Part shown: positions 33,705 to 44,759 of the stretch, in pieces
Layout of the letters: each line of letters opens with the position of its first letter
How positions within the stretch are numbered: the stretch's first letter is position 1
The notes under the pieces: generated by a model
Database searches by the model: none
Told to the model about the DNA's origin: nothing
The model's input: the letters and a program-made list of their open reading frames with translations, nothing else
From: Diphasiastrum complanatum
Lineage: Eukaryota > Streptophyta > Lycopodiopsida > Lycopodiales > Lycopodiaceae
Assembly: GCA_029204225.1 (NCBI GenBank)
Contig: CM055109.1
Span: 46,186,966-46,250,965 of the forward strand
Length of the DNA stretch: 64,000 nt
Reading direction: 5' to 3'
Made by a program: the position numbers and the translations under genes

Positions 33705-33991
33705 GTTTAAAAAAACTATATACTCGGTCCATCAAACGAAGATGATTCACTTGTTGGTTCTCATTTCGGTTGAGGCAACTCAATAGAAACGTCACCCATC
33801 ATGAAATCTATGAACTTCTTATGTACATCAAGTTCAGGATTCTCTTTATGTATGTGGATCTTTTCAAGTAAAGATGGGGCTCTATTGAGGCGTGGCCTTG
33901 AACTAAAAACTAAGTTAGGTAAGTCCATTTTTGTTGCTCATTAAGAGGAACAATCGGTTGTCTCAATTTTTGTCGGATCTGCTTATGTTTT

Positions 33992-34636
33992 TCAGTTATA
34001 ATCTTGTGTAGAGCATAGGGAGTGGGTTATTTTGTGAGGACAATTTGACAATTTGGAAATTGTTAATAGCTTCGATTGAGAGCTCTGAGTATCCTTTTGG
34101 ACTGTCAGACTCTCATATATAGTACTAATAATTTTGTTTCTCATATTTTCCCATTTGTATACCTTATCATTCAGATGACAATTGGTTGATCGACTAGGCT
34201 GCGCTAAATATTTCAAAGAGGATTCACCTATATGTACAAAAGGTGATGGCAACTTAATCTCTTTTGGTATCCTCGTAAGATGGGACAATTGTGGATCTAA
34301 ATAATGAAGTACTTGCTCATCAGTTGGACCTTCGTCAACCATTGTTAGCACGATACCTTCATCTATAATTTCTATAGGCACATTAACTGATAGATTTGGT
34401 AGCCATTCTGTTTGAACAAGCTCAGCATCTCTATAAGAAACATAAAATGCATCCATAATCGGTTGATCTATGCTTGTAGATGTTATCATTATTGGTCTCT
34501 CGAATTCGGATAATACTTCGTTACTGCATCTTTGAGCATATACACAGTCAATGGTTGCTAACACGTGTCCCCAATTAATGATATTTGTGGATTGTGCGTA
34601 ATGCCCTTGAATGGTTGGAGAAACATTGGTTTCCAA
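33992..34636 (-). pseudogene. Gypsy D polyprotein spacer between protease and reverse transcriptase
   Basis: A 214-codon minus-strand frame beginning METNVSPTIQGHYAQSTNI, with the acidic stretch IEIIDEGIVLTMVDEGPTDE. It occupies the position between protease and reverse transcriptase and reads on from the protease block upstream; no catalytic motif. Several plant gypsy lineages have a poorly conserved segment here. Confidence 0.55.
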
Positions 34637-34870
34637 TCTTGGATCACTTCAGCATTTGTTTACCATGTGGTTTCCAATAAAAATTTATATGTGGATTTTT
34701 CCTGTGGAAGATCTAGTACCACACAATCAACTATAAACTTAAGACCTGCAATCTTAATGGATACGACATTGATATGTCCATATGGTTCTATTGAAGTTTG
34801 ATCATATAAGTTCAACCGACACTTGAAGCGAGCATCTTTAGCACATGCTCGCCCTTCATCCCAGTCACAA
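34637..34870 (-). pseudogene. Gypsy D aspartic protease, C-terminal half
   Basis: Minus-strand reading DARFKCRLNLYDQTSIEPYG, GHINVVSIKIAGLKFIVDCV, VLDLPQEKSTYKFLLETTW. The pattern of hydrophobic strands and a final LLG-x-x-W-like turn matches the second half of retropepsins in gypsy polyproteins. The catalytic DTG is not visible, so the N-terminal half is lost or unrecognisable. A TAA follows LLETTW. Confidence 0.55.
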
Positions 34871-36474
34871 AGTTGAAACTTTCATCCTTGTGGCGAGTAG
34901 TCTCACTATTGTTGGATTCCTATCCTCTCCATCCCTTATCTCTTCACTAATCTAGATCCATTCATTTGTTGTATGTAAATACATTGAAATGTTGCACAAC
35001 CTACAGAAATACAAGGAAAGTCAATGACAGTATTTCCTTGACTTTTTCGACATCGAAGTGTTCGAAGGTCATTATTCAAAAAAAGAGCAAGCTTGACATC
35101 CATGTCATTGACATTGAAGTTTCCAACGTCTCTGACGTTGAAGTCATGGACATCTTCTCAAGAGCAACTCCGACGTCGAAGTCATCGACATCTTCACAAA
35201 AGCATCTTGACATCAAAATCTTCGATTTCTCAACTAAATTGACTTAACAGCATGGTGCCGTAATCCCATTTTGTAAAGTTCAAACCTTAATTAGAGGTCA
35301 TTAACAGATCAAGGCAGTTATAGCCCAAAACGGTGACGGTGCCTAATATCCACTCTTCTCTTCACTAATCCGGCATCACCAACTGCTCTCACATACATCT
35401 GTCATTGTAATGATAAGATCAGTAGGTCATTATTAAATCAAGTGTGTAAGATAAAGTGATAAAAAAATTCAAGCAAGAGTGCAATAATTCGTTCTTCCTC
35501 TCTGATATACCAGAGTATTGTTTCAGGAAGAACGTGCCTTGTACCTGCATTTAGACTTGTACTATCTGTGATTATAGAATTCCTATTCCAACAATCTGAA
35601 TCGTCTAGTACTTGGTCGAATGCATAATCATTCTGTTTTGATTCATCGATTCATGCCATGCAGATAAATTATTCGTAGATTAAATATTCATATGACTGAT
35701 AATTTTGTGTTGATAATAAGCTCTAGCTCTTGATTTGATAACGCTTCCGCAAAGCGCATTATTTTTGTGTTCACCTATGAGACCTTTACTGGTAGACGTT
35801 GTGCACGCATCGAGAAATCTGACATTGCTCCGATTTTCAAGATGGTATCGTCTCTACTATTTGATACTGTCATAGAGCTTATTAATATTGTAGACACAAA
35901 TTATAATTGTTTCTAGTCATATAATTTACTATTTGCATTCTCTGACTTTCAAATGGATTTACAATCACCCTCTGCTGTGATTAGCCTTCTCCAAAGGATG
36001 CCTTTGCAAAATGAACTGAAACTTCATTTAGAAGTTTTTTAATGAAGAAATGGCACTTCTGTCCTTCGAGTCCCTTCAGCCCATTTCAAGCTGAAAATTT
36101 TAAAGAAGTTGAAGGCCCAATGGCCCTTCAGACCCCTTCAACATTTCATGGTCCATTTCACCTATCATCCAATGGTGAATCCCCATCGTACGGTCCTTGT
36201 GGCTCCCCAAGCATTCGATCTTGATCGTCTATTGTTATGCCCATCAATCTGATGACCCTGTGCCCATCTGCGCGCTGAAGGAGTCTCCTCAAGCCACGGC
36301 TCCCTTTCGAACGCTACGGCCTAATCCCTCTTGGTTGCACACGAGGCCTGCGGCCACTCCACGAGCTCCTTCTATGGAGTCCTCTCTCCTGAGATGCTCT
36401 GAGCGGCTATTATTCTTGGTGAAAGATGCTATCCCATAGCTCCACCAGATCGTACATACCTGCAACACCCTGAC
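34871..36474. other. Non-coding spacer
   Basis: Contains the GACGTCGAAGT-type repeat listed separately. No supported coding region; the small plus-strand frame at 34966-35247 is a product of that repeat. Confidence 0.4.
35048..35230. repeat. Degenerate minisatellite of GACGTCGAAGTCATCGACATC type
   Basis: GACATCGAAGTG, GACATTGAAGTT, GACGTTGAAGTC, GACGTCGAAGTC and GACATCAAAATC recur at irregular 20-40 bp spacing. CpG-rich compared with its surroundings. Confidence 0.55.
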
Positions 36475-36486
36475 GCTCTGATACCA
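36475..36486 (-). other. Possible primer-binding site of a minus-strand LTR element
   Basis: Minus-strand TGGTATCAGAGC, exact match to the initiator tRNA-Met complement. To its right TGTTAAAATCC (36487) would be the inner end of a 5' LTR. No gag or pol follows on the left, so this is a stranded LTR end. Confidence 0.6.
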
Positions 36487-36630
36487 TGTTAAAATCCTGT
36501 TAGAATCTAGTGTAGTATGCAGATCACATAAATCAATCACCATAGACACTCCTCACAAGCTCTCAAAGATGGCACAAACAAGACCCAGTGTCTTGTTGAA
36601 CCTCCTCTGAATGTGAAGATCGTCGACACG

Positions 36631-36815
36631 AAGTAGATCTTCAAGTTGAAGCTTAATCTAGATGGTTCAAAAGCTAGATGAAAAGCTCAACTAGTTGTCA
36701 AAGTCTATTATTAAGTTTACGTGATTGACTACATTGAGGCCTTCAGTCCAGTGGTAAGGCATCAGCCAATTTGAACATTAGTCACTATTGCAGCTATCAA
36801 AGATTTGGATCAACA
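36631..36815 (+). pseudogene. Ty1/copia reverse transcriptase fragment
   Basis: Short decayed plus-strand piece: FKLKLNLDGSKAR, stop, KAQLVVKVYY, stop, VYVIDYIEAFSPVVR and LVTIAAIKDLDQHW. This matches the N-terminal copia RT pattern KxKxxxDG...KARLVAKG...GIDYxETFAPV. Three stops in about 60 codons. Confidence 0.7.
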
Positions 36816-38580
36816 TTGGGAAGTAGTTCGACTCCGGCGACTATCTCCCATAGTTCTTTGGCCATCAAAACTACCTTCATCTTAAACTTCCAAAGGTGGT
36901 AATTCGAACCATCTACTCTAGCTAGAAGGCACATTTTTTGGCCATCCTTGGGCCAAAATGACCCCTAAAACTGGCTGCTCAGAGCTAGCGGATAGAATGA
37001 CATCATAGACAGGGAGAAAGGCATTTTGGGGGGTTTTCATCAACATTCCATCAAGCGGAGTGCGGGTGACCTAGTGATGGGCTGCATTCGCTATTTAGGT
37101 ACCGTAGGGCCAAATTCGGGCCAAATTTTTGGCTGGTGAAACCTGCTACAGGGTGGTACAATGAGGCATAATCACTTCTAAATCATTATTACTTACTCCT
37201 AACATGGTAACAGGGTGTTTGGAAGTGGTAAATGCAGTATGGGGATGAATGGTAGTGGAATTCTGTGGAGAAAGCTAGTATTGGTGACAAAAGTGCAGTT
37301 TGGCAGGTTGACTACTCATCATTGGCAACAATTTTCAAGCAATCACAGGTGAGAGGTAGGCATGGTATGCTGGATACAGGTGAAAAATTCTCGTGATAAG
37401 GTTCAACTCTTGGAGTTCGAACAACCAATGTCAAGTGGCATTTTGGAGGAATGCTCTCACAGGCATGATCGGCAATGGCATTGTCGAGTCAGGTGATAGC
37501 TGCATTGACACATGCATCTGTAGCTTGGAAATTTCTCGTTCAGAGAGAAATATGGGCTACCTTGGAGGTACACACATTTTAGCGGTCACAGGTGATGGAA
37601 GTGTGAGGTGGTGCCAGTTGGAAGCCTTGGGCAAGATAATGGACTTGCATTGGACGAGCTGTGTGTGGGACACATGGAGGATGAAGAACGAGTCAATGAT
37701 CACACTTTGGATGCTCTTGGAGAGTAGTAAGTGTGATGATTTTGCAGTTTTGCAGTCGGTAGATCAATTTTGATCAAGCCATTTTAGTTGTGGAGCATTG
37801 TATCAGGTTTGTCACCGGGAGATACACTTCAACTACCTATTCTGGATAAGTCAAGTCAATTTGTCGTATCAGTATTGCATCAGGGATGTAGATTCCAATG
37901 ATAGCAGGGTGCATATCATTTGGTTTGGGCCATGGAAGATCTCACAGGTTCACTTGGAGGGATATTGGCATGCACAATCATGTGAGGGACTTGATGGTGG
38001 CTTTGGAGTTCACATCTCAGTGTATTCTCCGGGAGTGGTTTGGAACCATCCACAGAAACAACTTGGTGCTAACTTGGGGGAATACAGGTGGGGCACTACA
38101 GGGTAGATGCTTAGATCTTTGTGATCACGGGATGACATTGGAATACCTGATAGGGATAGCATTGCAGAATGACATGGGATGATCAGTAGGGGACATCTAT
38201 TTCAGATTGGACTTGAGTATTTGGACTGGACATGACTTACAGATGGGCGATTCATGATGGAATCAAGATGTTGCAAATGCAAATGGGCAAAGCGTGAAGC
38301 TTTGAGAGCCAGCTCTAGGATGGAGAGCTGATTTACATTGCACGATTGGGTGTGATGAGGGCAACCACTATGGTGAGTGGTTTTGCTAGCGATCTAGTAC
38401 AAGGGACACTAATGGCGAGGACTTTATGGTGTGCTCATTTGGAAATATAGGTTGGCATTACAGTAGGGGGCCAGTCATTGGCATTGTCATCGATGGGAAG
38501 GCATATACCATCACTGACGTAGATAAGCTATCTATAGCTTTCATGCAGTTGGCTGTATTTGCAAGAGTCTAGGAGATAGA
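36816..38580. other. Anonymous DNA, no recognised genes
   Basis: Higher G content than the surroundings. TCACAGGT-type words recur (about 37340-37950). Three overlapping plus-strand frames (37393-38182) have no family features and different frames overlap each other, so I do not call them genes. Confidence 0.35.
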
Positions 38581-39677
38581 ATGTTCACCAAATTGTTTGA
38601 TCTTTTTAAAAGCAGTTCAATGTGTCCTTATTACAACAAGAAATGTCGATTGGTTGAATACCAGAGTGGTTTTGTACTTTTCCTGTTAGTTCAGATCCTG
38701 GATGATGAGGAAGTTTCTGTTGCTCACCCTCCTATTGCAGAATCCTCTGTTCAGTCATCTATTAAGGATATCAGTCACTTCCTAATCCACACTCTTGATA
38801 AGGATAGTGACTTTATTGATGTAAATACTGATGTGCTTCGGGACTCTTTTATTGGAGAGAATACATCTGTTGATCCATATATAGGAGTCTAAATGTCTTT
38901 TCAATTTGCCAATATATTATATAATGATGTATATTTTACTACAGCTGATTTATGTCAGTTTTTTGACTATCATGAAGATGAGGTTCTATGTTTATTATCC
39001 GGCACAAATTTTGAATTCTCCGACTTTGTAGATTTTGAAACAAATGACTTTGTTGCTGAAATTGATTTTGATGATGAGGAGAGACTTATAACCGGTGAAG
39101 AGTGCTTAACTAAGACTTTATCAAATATTGTTGAGGATGGACAAGGCAGACCATCCGATGAAGAATTCAAGGCATTTCAATCCCAGATGGGCTTCCCTCA
39201 TCCATCATTAATGCATTCCACAGATGATTCCACTTCAGTAGGTGGTCATTATATTGATCATCCTGATCTGGTTGCTGATGATGACGAAGAATGTGTAAGT
39301 GTTTAAACTTCCTTGCATTAGAATGTTCTTAAGTACTGAATGTATTTTTTCTAACATATTTCTTATTGTAGAATGCTCTCATAATTTATGATTTTGCTGT
39401 GAGACGAGGTGGTTACAGACAACATGCATCCTCATTCCAGAGGGATAGTGGACTTGGCCACTGTCTTAGGCATTTCCTGAAGAATGAGATCTATATTGCT
39501 CATTCGAAGCTGAGCCTAGTTGGGGAGAGTCTGATAATGGCAGTTAAAGTTTTATCATTTTATCTAGGAGGACATAAATTTGTTAGGACAAATAGGATCA
39601 TTTTTGTCAAAAGATCTTATGTTTTTAACATTCTAGGTTTTACTGATGGGAATGTTTCTTTAAGGAGCTTCCATTAA
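38581..39677 (+). pseudogene. Multi-exon gene-like locus of unknown function
   Basis: A plus-strand frame from MFTKLFDLFKSSSMCPYY is interrupted by one TAA (38890-38892) and continues in phase through MSFQFANILYNDVYF, an acidic segment (NDFVAEIDFDDEERLITGEE) and DLVADDDEEC to 39294. A strong GTAAGT donor at 39295 and a TTCTTATTGTAG acceptor ending at 39371 define a phase-0 intron of 77 bp. The second exon reads NALIIYDFAVRRGGYRQHAS, GLGHCLRHFLKNEIYIAHSK and LSFYLGGHKFV to a stop at 39677. No domain recognised. Acidic, Cys-poor. It converges with the locus on the minus strand at 39889-41640. It may be an old transposon gene or a lineage-specific gene. Confidence 0.45.
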
Positions 39678-39888
39678 TCATTGTGCTCTACTTATATTGA
39701 ACTTAGTGGAAGTAAGGATAATGCACATCTATTAGATGCATACTCTAGCAGAGATTTGCTCCTCCTATGCTCGGCTTAGTTGGCATGTTCCCATTTTTTT
39801 CTGAAAGCTTTTCATCTTTTTGAATTTTGACATGTCCCTTATAAAGTCCTGCTTTTGATAAAACATCTTCTCATCGACAGATAGCTTC

Positions 39889-41640
39889 CTATGCTGATGA
39901 TGTTGGCTTAGTATTCCAAGCAAAAACTATATGAAGATAAATGATCTTTTCTATTAATCTAACTTCTGCATGAAGAGTGCAAACATGCACATTTTTCAAG
40001 GGGATAGACAGCACAAGCTTCCAATTTGAGTCTGCATATTCTCTAGTAATTTTTGTACTCCTAGTAGCATATTTTGCCATTTTCATGCAGTACAAACAAG
40101 GGTCTTTTGATGTAGCACCGTGAGAGACTTTATACATACATTTCAATGTTTTCAAATCACCTGCTAAGAGCCATTCAACATTTAAGTCTCCAACTCCTGG
40201 AACATTGAGAAGTCCTCCATCCATATGGTCCTTGATGATCCTAGGATAAGATGTCCTTGATAATATCCATGATAATATATCATGATCCACCTTCAGCACC
40301 TGTCCAAGGAATTAATCAGACCTAGTTAACAAAGAATTAATACTATTCAATGAATGTAATGTAATAATGAGGCTACTTACTTGAAACGCTCCAACCACCA
40401 TATATCATTTTTTGACTGGACAATGAATTTGAAATCTTCTTGGTCCTCTGTTTGTGATAGTGCACCATTCATGAGAGTTATACTAACCCTTTCCATCTTT
40501 TGCCCTTTTACAATTTCTGACTCATCTAATTTAAGTACTATGATTATTTTGCCATTCACCTTTTCAAAGGTTATAATATAGAATGTGACAATGTATCTCA
40601 GCAAGTAATTTAGATCAACAAATAAGTTGTTTGATGAAATATAGAATATCGATCTTCCATCAGTTTCATACACCTCCTCAATATGAAATGGAGTTCCAGT
40701 GATCTTATGCATACCTATGTTTAATATATCCCTCTCTTTCTTCAAGAGATATGTCCTAGGGATTGGGACTTTTCTAATTTGAACTTGCTTAAAAGCTTCT
40801 CTAATTAGTTTAAATATTGTTGCATATGCTTCCCTGCTAATACCTGCAAAATCACAAGCACCCTGAACTATAGTCTTATCTAAATTTTTTTGAATGTCCA
40901 CCATCAAATACTTTGTTATTTTACACTTTACATGTGAACTCCTATTGTTCATCATGATACGCTCAGTGGATTTGCCTGTCAATATTGTGCCCAATGACAT
41001 TTCTAGTGAAGCATTGTCTTTAATATTCTGAGGAGCTACTAATGCAGATTTGCAAAAAAAATAGATAGTTAACAAAATATCACCATAGCTGAAATTAAAT
41101 CCAAATGTCATTGAAAAACCTACAAAAATTAGAATATCCTTACTTGAATGCATAGATCCTTCTATTTCGATAACCTCCTTTTGAAAGCGTTTGAATATCC
41201 TTGCAACTTTTCACTTTCGCTTCCTAATTTCAGCCTTCTTCTTTGCCAATTCCACATCCTTCAATAATTGTAAGTTTTCAATATGAATAGATTGTAAGAT
41301 TTATTGCATTTGATTTGATATTGATTGTTATCTTCTGTAATGATTAATTATGTTTTTTAAGTTGTTCATTTTCTTCTAACGTCTTTTGGAAATGACAATC
41401 TCTATTATGACAATAAGAGGATATCTGAATTAACTCACCTTCTAAAAAGTGAACTTTATTCATATAAAGTTGTTTTCCATGGTTCTGCAATCTTTCACAA
41501 TATCCTAGTAATCCACTATGCCCATTGCATATCCATGTAATTAAATGAGTTATTGAGGAGAATGTGGGATGTGTCAAAGTGCTTGGATCTTGTGGATATA
41601 ATGTTCCATCTATCCACCAATACAAGTTTTTCTTTCCTTC
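39889..41640 (-). pseudogene. Transposase-like multi-exon locus
   Basis: Minus strand. Upstream part (41625-41200): MYWWIDGTLYPQDPSTL and a coiled-coil-like FQKTLEENEQLKKHN. Middle frame (41153-40377, 258 codons) contains ACDFAGISREAYATIFKLIR and VLKLDESEIVKGQKMERVSI. A GTAAGT donor at 40380 and a GGACAG acceptor at 40302-40300 delimit an 81-bp intron, but splicing there puts the two frames out of phase. The last exon (40299-39889) has WLLAGDLKTLKCMYKVSHGA, CLYCMKMAKY, LVLSIPLKNVHVCTLHAEVR and LIEKII. The order of an early Asp block, GDLK, CxxC, then LH and a late Glu is that of a widespread uncharacterised RNase H-like transposase family in fungi and animals. That assignment is tentative. 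Confidence 0.42.
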
Positions 41641-42279
41641 TACCCTATAACGAGAATGATCTCAGCAGATATTTGAATTCCTTTGCCTCCTTTTCTCTGC
41701 AAAGGTGCCAAATCAATAGGGATATCCACATGTAGATTATACAATGTCATCATCAGAAAAAACAATATAGTAATCAATTGCATCAAAGTACTATGACCAA
41801 ATTCTATGAAGAAAAACAAAATACTCATCTTTGATTATATTATATACTCTATACGATCAATCCAATTTCCATGCTTGTATGCTTGATTCAAATTTGGAAA
41901 CGTCGCTCATTTTTTCATTCCAATAGGTAGTTGGCGCTCATATTGCCATTCCAATGTGATGATGGCATTCATAATTGGAGATGGCACCCATATTTTCATT
42001 CTCGGGGAAAGAATGCATATGTAAACATTTTGCTTTTTTTTTTCTGATTCGAATTTGGGCAGGCGGTCATATTCTAGATCCAGTGAAAATATTGCCCTTT
42101 TTCTAACCAATGGAGGGAATATTTTTGAATTTAGTCAGGTTATACTACAAACTGTTTACAATTCTTAACTGTGACTATAGACACTGTGGTTAGATCATTG
42201 GGAGTTGGGGAGGCCTTGGGAGTGGTGGAGGCAAGCAAATAAGCAATATTGTTTTTTTTATTTTGATATTTTTCTATAT
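41641..42279. other. Non-coding spacer
   Basis: No supported gene. Small minus-strand frames at 41640-41828 and 41907-42110 have no recognisable features. Confidence 0.35.
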
Positions 42280-43083
42280 CCTACATGGCATTCCTTGAAG
42301 GGTCTTTTTGGTATTGAGAACTCCTCTAATGTCAACGAGAATAGTCCACTGAGGAACTAGAAAGCTCAATGCGTTAGGAGAATCTGATAGGTCGCCTACA
42401 TGGGGACTGCCCTTTCCTTTGACGTCTTGAAATTGATCTTCATTGAAGATGACATCCCGACTAGTGAATATCCTTGACTCGATGGGATCGAACAACTTGT
42501 AGGCTTGATCTGTAGTAGTGTAGCTGATGAAAACACATTTGATACTCTAGAAGTTGAGCTTCTTCCTGAGATCACGAGGAATCTGTGCAAAAGTAGTACA
42601 TTCAAAAACTCATAAGTTTGATAAAGAAGGTTTGGTACATGTCCAAACTTCGAATGGTGTTTTGTCTGAGAGACCTTTAGTAGGACATATGTTCTAAATA
42701 TAGGTTGTTGTTCAAACAGCTTTAGCCCAGAAGGACTTCGGAAGTGTTGCATGTGATAACATGCACTTTGCCGATTCCACTACGGTTCTATCCTTTCTCT
42801 CAGCAAGGCCATTTGACTGAGGCAAATAGGAGGTAATGTATTGTTGCTCAATGTCGTTGTTAAGGCAATACTCCTTGAATTCGGTGGAGATGTATTCTCC
42901 TCCATTATCTGACCTCAATGCTTTGATTCTTTTGCCAGTTTGATTCTCAGCATGCTCTTTGAATTGTCTGAATTTGATAAAAGTCTCTGATTTCTGTTTA
43001 ATGAAATAAACAGCTGTTCTTCTGGAGAATTCGTCAATAAAAGTAATGAAATACTTTGCATCTAGCAATGAAGGGGTTTGCAT
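42280..43083 (-). pseudogene. Copia G integrase
   Basis: Minus-strand core KYFITFIDEFSRRTAVYFIK (first Asp), KALRSDNGGEYISTEF (second Asp), SYLPQSNGLAERKDRTVVES (Glu), then LPKSFWAKAV. It continues through shifted frames to SRIFTSRDVIFNEDQF near 42450, the end of the integrase C-terminal region. Reverse transcriptase is missing beyond 42280. This is a different copia lineage from B, H, I and J, whose integrase reads CDGxGEYISNKF. Confidence 0.85.
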
Positions 43084-43164
43084 AGGTCCACATATATTTG
43101 TATGATCAACATCTAACAGATCTTTTGCTGCATGCCTATGGTTTGATCTAAAAAGAATCCTAGC

Positions 43165-43881
43165 CTAGTTTCCAAAGATGCAGCTATGACAGACATGGAG
43201 ATCGACCTTACCAGAAGGATAGTCGAAATCAAGAACCATGGATTGTCTGGACATGTTCAAAATAGATGCATAGTTCAAGTGTCCTAAGTGATGATGCCAT
43301 AGTAATGTTTTATTGACTAGAATAGAGGTTTTCAAGACTTGACTAGGCTCAGAATAACAATGTGCCAATCTATATAAGTAGCCCTTACTCTTGCCAAGTG
43401 CAAGGATCTTATTACTCCTATCAATAATTTTGCATTGATCAGATATAAATTCTACCTTATGACCTAAATCTGTAATTCTTACTGATAATAGATTTGTAGA
43501 AAGTTTAGGAACATATAAGACCTTTGATAGTAATTTGAATTGATCATGTTGAAATCGCAATCTTACAGTACCTTCACCTTCAATAGTGTGAGTACTATTG
43601 TCACCAAGATGAACAAATGTCTTCATGTTGTAAGGTGTGTAAGAGTTGAAAATCTCACATTGATTGGTCATATGTTGAGTTGCTCCAAAATCCAGAAACC
43701 ATGAATCATCCAAAAATGTGCTTTGATCGTTGACCATAAATGCGTCTTCTTCCACTTTGACCTGGGGAGATGATGAAATTGTGTTTGCTTGTTGATCAGG
43801 TTGCTTGGCTGCATTCTTCGCTTGGAGAATTCGGCAATCCTTGATCTCATGGTTATTGCGCTTGCAATACCTACAAAACAT
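43165..43881 (-). pseudogene. Copia G zinc knuckle, protease and pre-integrase region
   Basis: A 238-codon minus-strand frame. It begins MFCRYCKRNNHEIKDCRI (CCHC knuckle), then the protease site WFLDFGATQHMT, in which the Ser of the usual DSGAT is Phe; the motif normally supplies the catalytic Asp, and this change is likely inactivating. Later VLYVPKLSTNLLSVR and LLWHHHLGHLNYASILNMSR (GAG-pre-integrase HHCC region), ending with CHSCIFGN. It joins the integrase at 43083 after a stop. Confidence 0.87.
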
Positions 43882-43971
43882 CTTCTTCTTCGATTGTGGA
43901 TCTAATGATTGTGCTTGACTTTGAGTCTGCTTCTGATTCGTTGCAGCCTTCTTGGATCTTTTCTACTTCTG

Positions 43972-44595
43972 TCACTTAGAATACTTGTTGACATATAGAG
44001 TTTGAGAGGAGGAAGTAGACGAAATGTCCTGACTTCTTTGATTATCTTCTTGCAGCAACATAGTGATAACTCTGGTGAGAGATAGATCTGAGTGTGTCAA
44101 TATGATCATCACCCAATTCTCATATGTAGAGGGCAAGCTTGAAAGCAATGTGATAATTGCATCTTGATCGTCTATGACTGATCTGACAGCGGCCATCTGT
44201 TGCAAGAGATTCTTAAACTAGTTAATGTGATTCTGAAGAGAATCACCAATAGACATCTTGAATGTGAAGAATTTTCTTCGTAGATGTAACTTAGTAGTTA
44301 CGTCCCTCATGTCATATAGTGAGTTTAGGATGTTCCAAACGTCTCTTGACGTTTTAGCTTCAGCTATGTGTCCAATTGGTGTATTTGATATATTGAGAAT
44401 AATAAGTGCGAAAGCTTTACCGTCCTTCAATTTTCACTTTGAGTCATTGTCTTCAGGTTTTACTTCTATACCTATAACAACATCCCAAAATTCGCTGGTG
44501 ATTGGCAAGGTCTTCATCTTGAATTTTCACAAATGATAATTGGATCCATTCAGCTTGTTGTTTGCGATAAGACCAGCTTTACTTTGAGAATCCAT
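43972..44595 (-). pseudogene. Copia G gag
   Basis: From an ATG at 44595 the minus strand reads MDSQSKAGLIANNKLNGSNY, FWDVVIGIEVKPEDN, then after stops HIAEAKTSRDVWNILNSLYD, RRKFFTFKMSIGDSLQNHIN and ITLLSSLPSTYENWVMII. That is the UBN2-type copia gag pattern. Three stops or frameshifts separate the blocks. Confidence 0.85.
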
Positions 44596-44747
44596 CTGGA
44601 ACTTAGTCTGTCGATTGTATCGATGACGCTAAGATGCAGTAATGCCAACAATAGGAAATCAATTCTCTGATACTGAAAGGTTGAAAAGAACTGAAGAATA
44701 TGATTATCAATTTAATATTGCGAAAGATATCAAGTATTAGAGATGAA

Positions 44748-44759
44748 GCTCTGATATCA
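44748..44759 (-). other. Copia G primer-binding site, one mismatch
   Basis: Minus-strand TGATATCAGAGC against TGGTATCAGAGC. Immediately to the right TGTCGAAAAGTGG (44760) would be the inner end of the 5' LTR, and gag starts 150 bp to the left, as expected. Confidence 0.75.

Noticed and set aside
34966-35247. Plus-strand 93-codon frame
   Set aside because: It lies on a degenerate GACGTCGAAGT repeat and encodes repetitive text only.
37393-38182. Three overlapping plus-strand frames as genes
   Set aside because: Two overlap in different frames, none matches a known family, and there are no splice or promoter features.
41115-41150. An intron between GTAAGG (about 41147) and TTTTGTAG (about 41121) in the transposase-like locus
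   Set aside because: It would be under 35 bases, too short for a plant intron, and the frame reads through it.
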